Assembly (NCBI RefSeq): GCF_000142905.1
Contig: NW_013657629.1
Span: 116,460-180,459 of the forward strand
Source: Thecamonas trahens ATCC 50062
Lineage: Eukaryota > Apusozoa > Apusomonadida > Apusomonadidae
Length of the DNA: 64,000 bases
Direction: 5' to 3'
Part shown: in pieces, positions 57,700 through 64,000 of the stretch
How positions within the stretch are numbered: the first letter of the stretch is position 1
Layout of the letters: every line of letters begins with the position of its first letter
Program-made: the position numbers and the translations under genes
Notes under the pieces: model-generated
The model's input: only the letters and a program-made list of their open reading frames with translations
Databases searched by the model: none
What the model was told of the DNA's origin: nothing

Positions 57700-58697
57700 T
57701 CAGGCCAGCTCTGCGTCTGCGGCGGCAAGGGCAGCGGTGACGACGGCTTCGAGATCGTCGGCAGCAGCCTGGGTCGCGTCGTGGGCGTCGAGGGCAGCGG
57801 CCAGCTGTGCACGACGGGCCTCGACGTCTGCGGTGAGTGTGGCGAGGGCGGCGTCTTTGTCGGCGAGGGCAGCGTGGAGAGCATCGACTTGGTGGAGGGC
57901 GGCAACGAGCTCGTCGTGCTTGGTTGCAAGCTTGTTCTGCAGCTCGGTGATGGAGGCGTCCCGATCGGCGAGGGCGTCACGGAGGCTGGCGAGCTGGAGA
58001 TTGTGCTCGGCCTCGGCGTCGGAGATAGCGGCGTCGACCGAGGTGACAAACTCATCCATGACGGCGCTCTTGGCGCGAAGTGCCGAGACCAGCGATTCTT
58101 GGGTCTGGGCCTCTGTCCGTGCGCGGGCAAGCAGTTCCCGCGCCTCGTCGCGCTCCGAGACCAGCTTCTCGACAGCAGCGCGAATCCGGGTCGTTTCTGT
58201 CTGCGAGCGCTGTGCGGCAGAGGCCTGCGCGGCACGCACACTCTCGAGCTTGGCCTCAAACTGCTCCATTCGCGCCGCGTTGGCCTTTCGCTCGCTCGCC
58301 AGAGTCTCAAGCGCCATCTGCAGCGCGCGTTGATGGCGCCCAGGGCTCGGAGCAAGCGGCGGCTCGCGCGACGGAAGCGATGTCACCAGTGCTGACGCCG
58401 ACAGCGCAGTATCCTGCAGCGGCTGGTCGTCCTCGACCTCGGGCACCTGGACCGAAAGAGGCCTTGGCCGACCAGGCACATACGGTGGCGGAGTGGTGTG
58501 CGGCGCCGATGGCGAGTGCGGGATGACGGGCGGGGCGACTGGCAGCAGCTGTGGCGATGAGAACGGATGCACCGGATGCGGTGACGGCGGCGGATGATCA
58601 GGCGGGCGGATGGCAGGAAGTGTGTCTGTGACAGAGCCGGCGACATGAGCTCGTGCGGGAGCGAGCTGATCTTGTCGGCGTAGTGGTGGCCAGTACC
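57700..58697 (-). CDS. Coiled-coil protein, 5' end unresolved
   Basis: The frame at 57700-58625 codes for a Pro-rich N-terminal part and, from about 58340 down, a continuous coiled coil (e.g. ESLVSALRAKSAVMDEF, DRDASITELQNKLATKHDEL, AALHQVDALHAALADKDAAL) ending in ADAELA. No ATG exists in this frame before a stop at 58699-58701. A 71-nt intron at 58626-58696 (GTACTG...TCACAG, phase 1) would join it to an upstream Pro/Ser-rich open frame (PTPPPQPSSLDHLLSPAPS) that begins somewhere above 58697. Its first exon is unknown. Heptad pattern is clear; function unknown. It is convergent with the kinesin gene, 41 bp apart. Confidence 0.6.
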
Positions 58698-59155
58698 ATC
58701 AGCTGGTGGTGATGGCTGCGAGGTCAATGGCGGGGCAGATGCAGAGGGAGCCGGCGACAGGAGGTGGTCGAGGGACGATGGTTGCGGTGGCGGAGTCGGT
58801 GACGTGTATGCCGGCGGTGTCCGGTGGGAGGGGGACAGGTGGGAGGAGTGGGAGGAGTGGGAGGAGCGGGAGCGGCGGAGGGCGAGGAGGTGGGTAAGGG
58901 GGTGCCGAGGATGGTGGTGGTGGTGGTGGTGGTGGTGGTGGTGGTGGTGGTGGTGGTGGTGGCGGTGGTGGTGGTGGTGGTAGTCAGCTGGTCGGTCGGT
59001 CGGGCGGTCCGCTTGTGTGGCAATCCGACGGCTGTGATGGAGGACGCGAGGCGCAAGGCTATGCTCTGCAGCGACAGTAAGGCCTCTCTGCAACAAGAAG
59101 TGGGAAAGGGGGTGGTGTGTGTTTGCTTGGTGTTGGTGGCGGGGGAGGGGGGGGT
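58698..59155. other. Region upstream of the coiled-coil gene with (GGT)n; probable 5' exon
   Basis: Minus-strand Pro/Ser-rich open frame near 58700-58860 may be the first exon of the coiled-coil gene. Beyond it lies GGAGGAGTG repeat (58840-58870) and the (GGT)n run at about 58913-58982. The exact start of the gene cannot be fixed. Confidence 0.45.
58913..58982. repeat. (GGT)n trinucleotide microsatellite
   Basis: About 23 GGT units with one GGC interruption. The opposite strand would read as poly-His or poly-Thr in two frames; neither is taken as coding. Confidence 0.95.
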
Positions 59156-61148
59156 CTACATCCAGGCCGAGGTGCCCATGCGGATCATGCAGGCAAAGTT
59201 GGAGAGCATGGTGCCCGAGTCGCCGGTGTAGCACATGACGAGGGCGATGTAGGCAAAGAGGAAGCAGGTGCAGTAGGTGCAGAGGTAGAGGTTGGGCGAG
59301 CCGTGGTTGGAGACGAGCTCGCGGTTGTACACGTGGGTGGCCTCCTCCTCCTCCTCGTCATAGGACGACTCGAGGGCGGCGAGGACGCGGTCGCGGCGGC
59401 CGACACGAACAGCGGCGATGCCCTCCTCAGGATCGTCATCGCCGAACATGAGGTCGGCGGTGTAGGACGACGAGCCCTCCTCATCGTCGTGCTTGGCCTT
59501 GAGGGTCCTGGGCGAGCACGACTCGCAGCAGAGAAAGTTGAGAGTCTTGGAGAGGAGGCAGAGGTTGCGGCCCATGAGGGCAACAAAGAGCGACATGCGG
59601 AGGTCCTTGCGGAGCTCCGGGTTCTGGTAGTAGTGGCGCTCGATGGTGGCGAGGTAGAGGAAGGTGTACCGCGCGAGGGCGCCGATGGCATAGATAAAGT
59701 AGAAGATCCAGGCCAGGCGGATGAGGACGGCAAAGGTGCGGAGGCCGCCCTCGGATGTCCCGGCGGGGCACACGCCCTCGGGCTGGTCGCGGCAGTAATC
59801 GGCGACCTGTGACTCGAGGTCAAACAGGTGGGCAAACCAGGCACAGATGGCGACAAAGATAAAGAGCACAAGGCCCACAAAGAACCACTGTGTCAGCGAG
59901 TGCTGCGTCTGCGGCCGCGCCTGCCACGACGTCTTGTGCGTCCACGCCGTGATCCCGCCCATGGTGTAGAGCACAACCGCAATCCAGTTGAAGACATGGA
60001 AGTACGAGAGCGGCGCCTCGATGACAAGCTGCGTGATGACAAAGAGCAAGTGCGTGAACGCGAGCAGCATGGTTGTCACTGAAATCGTCCGCCGGTACCA
60101 CTTGCGCGAGTAGTCGTGCCGCCGCATCTGCACCATCCGCAGCCGCGTCACCGCATCTGCGTCCAGCCACCGCAGCACCTCGTCCTCAAACGACTTGCCC
60201 TGTCTGCCTCCCGTTCCAGTTCCACGTTCCAGCTGCGTCAGCCGCTGGTCGAGCGTCTCAAGCGAGACTGCGGGCCAAGGGAATAACCGTGAGTGATGGA
60301 GATTGTGGGGCAGAGAGCCAGCCAGCCAAGCCAGCCAGCCAGCCAAGCCAGCCAGCCAGCCAGGCTACAAATTTTGAACCAAAGTGCGAAAAGGCTCACA
60401 AAGTGGCAATGAAATCGGCGCCAAACGGTGGCCACCATTAATCACATTGACAAATAATCGTTGGTTGGGGGGGAGGGGCTGGGAAAGGAGGAAAGGGGGG
60501 GGGGGGGGGCGTGCGACTGACATTAATCGATGACTCATCGATTGTTGTTGCGGTGGGCGGGAGGCAGGGAGTGGGGGGGGGGGCAGGGTGGCAGGACGAG
60601 GAAGTGCACGGGGGAGGGGAGGGAGCGGGGGAGGGGAGGGAGGGGAGGGAGGGGGGGGGAGAGAGAGAGGGGAGAGGATATGACGTACGCCTGCGCTCAC
60701 CATGGCTCTTGGCCTTGAGGCGCTCCAGCTTTGCGCGTGCGTTGAGGGTGTTGGCGGTGGTCTTCTGCGACTGGAGAATGGCCTCAGCTTCGGCGATTTT
60801 CTCTGCCCGCGACTTGCTACCCTTGCGGGAGGAGGAGGACGCCGGTCTGCGGGAGGAGGTCCCACGGGCATCATCATCATCACTGGCTCCACCCCTTGAG
60901 CGAGAGCGAGAGCGGGAGGCGTTCCGTGACGCGTTCCGCGAGGCGTTCCGCGAGGATGTGGAACGGACGTTGCGCGACGAGCTGCCCCCAGCCGAGCCCC
61001 GCCCGCCGCGACTCCGCGACGACCGGCTCCCGCCAGGCATGCTCCGCGCGTTGCGCTTGCTCGAGCTGCGGCCCTTGGACGACGACCGGCTCCGCTTCGA
61101 CCGCGGAGCTGCGTCATCTCCCGAGAACGACACCGCGTTGGGGTCCAT
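59156..61148 (-). CDS. Five-helix membrane protein with basic Ser/Arg-rich N-terminus (two exons)
   Basis: Exons 60701-61148 and 59156-60267 on the minus strand (donor GTGAGC, acceptor CCGCAG, phase 1) give 519 residues. Residues 1-110 are Ser/Arg/Gly-rich (SRNASRNASRNASRSRSR), then a Lys-rich helix (AEKIAEAEAILQSQKTTANT). Exon 2 encodes an acidic helix, then five hydrophobic helices: ISVTTMLLAFTHLLFVIT, FNWIAVVLYTMGGITAW, FFVGLVLFIFVAICAWFAHL, VLIRLAWIFYFIYAIGAL and, after a long acidic loop (SYDEEEEEATH), FLFAYIALVMCY near the C-terminus. A Cys cluster (FLCCESC) lies before the loop. I recognise no family. The intron contains a (CCAG)n-like repeat. Confidence 0.7.
60300..60365. repeat. AGCC/AAGCC short tandem repeat inside an intron
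   Basis: About 60 bp of AGCCAGCC and AAGCC units within the intron of the five-helix membrane protein gene. Confidence 0.9.
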
Positions 61149-61341
61149 GGTGTGCAGAGGGAGAGTGAGGTACCGTCCTCGCTCACAGCTCTCGCTCTCT
61201 CCGGCCCTTGGCGTGTCGGTTGGCCGCCAACCGACGACCGATGGCGCGCGGGCGGGCGGCGGGCGGCGGGAGCGGGAGCGCGGCGACGGCGGCTGATGCT
61301 GGCGAGTCTGTGGCTTGGGGCAAACGGAGCGAGACTGGGTT

Positions 61342-64000
61342 TTACGACGAAGCGGCGGCGTCGCCGGGCTTCATGGCCTCAAACATGGCAATCGACTCGT
61401 CGACGCCGACAAGCTCGACCTTGGCAGCCTCGAGCTTCTCGACGATGACGACCTGGGCGGCCTCGGGCACCTTGTCCCACTTTGCCGGGTTCGCCATCTT
61501 CTTCTCGATCTTGGTGACCTCCTTGACCAGGGCGGTCTTCTTCTTGGCGAGCTTGGCAAGCTCGCGGTCGACGTTGACGACGCCGGCCTTGAGCTCGAGG
61601 TGGACCGAGGCGCCGGGCGCAAAGACGTTGACGGCGCACTGGCGCGGGGCCTCGCCGTCGGCGACGACGGTGACGGACTCGGCAAAGGCGAGCCACTCGA
61701 CGTAGGTGGCGTAGCGCTCGCACGAGGCGCGGGCGTCGTCGGTGGCGGCGGAGAGGTAAATCGGGGCCTTCTGTTTGGCCGACGAGAGGCCGTACTCGGC
61801 GCGGAGAGCGCGGGCGCCGGTGAGCGCAGCCTGGAAAAAGGCAAAGTCGGCGAGGATGGCGTCCGAGGCAAACGCCGGGTTGTCCTGCGGGTACTCGGCG
61901 AGCATGATGGTCTCGAGGCCGGCATCGGCGTGCTCGGGGCGGCGCGGGAGGCGCTGCCAGAGCTCCTCGGTGATGAACGGCATGAAGGGGTGGAGGAGGC
62001 GGAAGCCGGCCTCCATGGCGGTGTAGAGGGTCTGGCGGGTGACGTCGCGGACGCGGTCGGGCGTCTCGGGCGAGGTGATGACCGGCTTGCAGAGCTCGAT
62101 GTAGTAGGCGCAGAGGCGGCCCCACCAGAACTCGTACAGCGTCGAGGTGACCGGGATAAAGTTGTACTTGGCGAGGTTGGCGTTGACCGAGACCGTGGCC
62201 TCGTTGAGCGAGGCGAGGATCCACTGGTCGGCCGGCGACCACTCGGCGGACGAGGCCTCAAACTCGGTGGCGGTCCACGGCTGGAAGTTGTCGCCGAGGC
62301 AGTGGAAGACGGCGTAGCGGGTCGCGTTCCACAGCTTGTTGCAGAAGTTGCGGTAGCCGACGACGCGATCGATGTCAAGGTTGACATCGCCGCCGGTGCC
62401 GGTGTACGAGCAGAGGCCAAAGCGGAGGGCATCGGTCCCGCACTCGGGGATGCCGTCGGGGAAGTCGGCCTCCTGCGAGGCCTGGGCGATGGCAACCTCC
62501 GACTGAGGCAGGTTCGAGTTGGCCACCGTGTTCTTGAGCTCCTCGAGCGAGATGCCCGAGATGACGGCGAGCGGGTCGATGACGTTGCCGAGCGACTTGG
62601 ACATCTTGCGACCGTGGGCATCGCGGACCATGGCGTGGAGGAAGACGTCCGAGAACGGGAGCTCGTCCATGAGCGCAAACGACATCATGACCATGCGCGC
62701 GACCCAGAAGAACAGAATGTCCTGCCCGGTCTCGAGGAGCGCGGTGGGGAAAAAGGTCTTGAGGTCCGGCGTCTCGTCCGGCCAGCCAAAGACGGAGAAC
62801 GGGAAGAGGCCCGAGGAGAACCATGTGTCGAGGACGTCGTCGTCCTGGACGAGGACCACGTCGTCCTCGGCGACGCCGAGCTTAGCGGCGGCGGCGGTCC
62901 GGGCCTCGGCCTCGGTCCGCTCGACAACCCAAGCGTCGTTGTCGGCGAGGCCCGAGTCCGGCGCGTCGGCGGCGGACGTCGAGATGCGCCACGCCGGAAT
63001 GCGGTGGCCCCACCAGAGCTGGCGCGAGATGCACCACTCGGGAATGTCCTCCAGCCAACGCTGCCAGTTCTTGCGCTGCGACTCGGGCACAATGTTGAGG
63101 TCGCCCGAGGCTGCGGCGTCGATGCCGCGCTGCGCGAGCTCGGTGCACGACATGTACCACTGCGGCTTGAGCATGGGCTCGACCACGTCGCCCGACCGCG
63201 AGCAGAGGCCAAGGCGCATGCCGGGGTTCGCCTCCAGCCCGCGGTACAGGCCGCGCTCCTTGAGGTCGGCGAGCATCGCCGTCCGCACATCGAACCGCAT
63301 CATGCCGGCGTACTGCCCGCACTCGTTGTTCATGGTTCCGTCCTCGTTGAGCACGTTGATGAGCGGGAGCTCGTGCTTGAGGCCGAGCGCGTAGTCGTTG
63401 GGGTCGTGCGCAGGCGTGATCTTGACGGCGCCGGTACCGAACGACATGTCGACGAGCTCGTCGTCGAGCACGATCGGGATGACCCGCTCGAGGTACGGGT
63501 GCTTGACAAACTTGCCGTGAAGGTGCGAGTACCGCGGGTCCGCCGGGTGGATGCACACCGCCGTATCGCCGAGCATGGTCTCAAGACGAGTGGTGGCAAC
63601 GACGATCTCGTCGTCGTCGGCATCAAGCACGCCGTCGGCGTCGCAGATCTTGTACGCAAACGAGATGATGCAGCCAAACAGGTACTCGCCATCGTGGTTC
63701 GGCACCTTGCGCTTGACAATGCCGTCGAGGTCGATGTAGTCGACCTCGATGTCGGAAATGGCCGTCTTGAGCTGGCACGACCAGTTGACGAGCCGGTTGT
63801 CGCGGTAGATGAGGCCCTTCTTGTGAAGGCGGACAAAGGCTTCGGTGACGGCCTTGGCCCGGGTCTCGTCCATGGTGAAGACCTCGCGCTCCCAGTCGAG
63901 CGACGAGCCGAGCTTGCGGAGCTGGTTGGTGATCCGCGCGCCGTACTCGGCCTTCCACTCCCACACCTTGTCGACAAAGGCCTCGCGCCCGAGGTCGTGC
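61342..64000 (-). CDS. VARS: Valyl-tRNA synthetase (5' end beyond window)
   Basis: Class I aminoacyl-tRNA synthetase charging tRNA-Val. The reading frame enters at the right edge as HDLGREAFVDKVWEWKAEYG, so the HIGH motif and N-terminus are outside. Seen in order: editing (CP1) domain with VVATTRLETMLGDTAVCIHP, KITPAHDPNDYALG, KPQWYMSC, CISRQLWWGHRIPAW, KMSKS as GRKMSKSLGNVIDP, the TGTGGDVNLDIDRV region, the anticodon-binding helices (WILASLNEATVSVNANLAKY), and a C-terminal coiled coil of the ValRS arm (VDRELAKLAKKKTALVKEV). It is probably cytosolic, and could also serve mitochondria if alternative starts exist. It ends in GDAAASS at 61342. Confidence 0.95.
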   Translation of the reverse strand, partial: HDLGREAFVDKVWEWKAEYGARITNQLRKLGSSLDWEREVFTMDETRAKAVTEAFVRLHKKGLIYRDNRLVNWSCQLKTAISDIEVDYIDLDGIVKRKVPNHDGEYLFGCIISFAYKICDADGVLDADDDEIVVATTRLETMLGDTAVCIHPADPRYSHLHGKFVKHPYLERVIPIVLDDELVDMSFGTGAVKITPAHDPNDYALGLKHELPLINVLNEDGTMNNECGQYAGMMRFDVRTAMLADLKERGLYRGLEANPGMRLGLCSRSGDVVEPMLKPQWYMSCTELAQRGIDAAASGDLNIVPESQRKNWQRWLEDIPEWCISRQLWWGHRIPAWRISTSAADAPDSGLADNDAWVVERTEAEARTAAAAKLGVAEDDVVLVQDDDVLDTWFSSGLFPFSVFGWPDETPDLKTFFPTALLETGQDILFFWVARMVMMSFALMDELPFSDVFLHAMVRDAHGRKMSKSLGNVIDPLAVISGISLEELKNTVANSNLPQSEVAIAQASQEADFPDGIPECGTDALRFGLCSYTGTGGDVNLDIDRVVGYRNFCNKLWNATRYAVFHCLGDNFQPWTATEFEASSAEWSPADQWILASLNEATVSVNANLAKYNFIPVTSTLYEFWWGRLCAYYIELCKPVITSPETPDRVRDVTRQTLYTAMEAGFRLLHPFMPFITEELWQRLPRRPEHADAGLETIMLAEYPQDNPAFASDAILADFAFFQAALTGARALRAEYGLSSAKQKAPIYLSAATDDARASCERYATYVEWLAFAESVTVVADGEAPRQCAVNVFAPGASVHLELKAGVVNVDRELAKLAKKKTALVKEVTKIEKKMANPAKWDKVPEAAQVVIVEKLEAAKVELVGVDESIAMFEAMKPGDAAASS

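Noticed and set aside
58383..59234. 283-codon minus-strand open frame with His run
   Set aside because: Its start overlaps the 3' coding end of the five-helix membrane gene and it crosses the (GGT)n repeat. Only its Pro/Ser-rich part near 58700-58860 may be a real exon.
1..64000. tRNA, rRNA, transposon or virus-derived genes
   Set aside because: I looked for tRNA arms, reverse transcriptase, integrase, transposase and capsid-like motifs while reading and saw none that I could support.

Overview
This is nuclear DNA from a very GC-rich, gene-dense, unicellular flagellated eukaryote. The evidence is few, short GT-AG introns with C-rich 3' tracts, (GT)n/(GGT)n/(GAT)n microsatellites, use of TAA, TAG and TGA as ordinary stops, and eukaryote-only genes (alpha-COP, DHX35, TTI1, kinesin-3, EIF1AD, KTI12, a PAPS-type SLC35 carrier). 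Ciliary-type genes (TTC29-like, CC2D2A/CEP76-like) suggest a flagellate. Codon use, Ala/Ser-rich proteins and the mix of animal-, amoeba- and plant-like families resemble an apusomonad such as Thecamonas trahens. That assignment is a judgement from style and was not tested by a search. The sequence is a draft: there is an N gap at 44675-45349, and three conserved genes carry a single -1 frameshift.

Layout. 1-6.8 kb: GALK2-type kinase (3' end cut by the window edge), DUF1761 membrane protein, a secreted BIM1/LPMO-like protein, KTI12, and a CRT-like transporter. 7-15 kb: CobW-like P-loop protein, BTB-BACK protein, SLC35B-like transporter, double-FERM protein. 15.5-21 kb: ATP-citrate lyase A subunit, DHX35 helicase, membrane dipeptidase (frameshift). 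21.6-27.4 kb: a two-pore cation channel with an EF-hand linker, facing a lysine-tailed EF-hand protein. 28.4-32.6 kb: alpha-COP, whose second intron holds a probable C/D-box snoRNA. 32.8-38.8 kb: a small membrane protein, TTI1 (frameshift), and a cysteine-repeat membrane protein interrupted by TAG. 39.3-44.3 kb: EIF1AD, a four-helix membrane protein, TTC29-like TPR protein, FAD synthase, then the gap. 45.9-53.9 kb: CC2D2A/CEP76-like protein, secreted beta-propeller/IPT protein, saccharopine dehydrogenase-DUF4166 oxidoreductase. 53.9-64 kb: a 16-bp minisatellite, kinesin-3 (frameshift), a coiled-coil protein, a five-helix membrane protein, and valyl-tRNA synthetase (5' end cut by the window edge).

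There is no operon and no single pathway. Genes lie on both strands with intergenic spaces of 40-1000 bp, mostly low-complexity. I did not find an obvious new multi-gene system. The most interesting items are the intronic snoRNA, an 84-bp exon fragment copied between two adjacent genes, a TAG inside a cysteine-repeat ectodomain, the three -1 frameshifts, and the plant-like domain layout of the two-pore channel.
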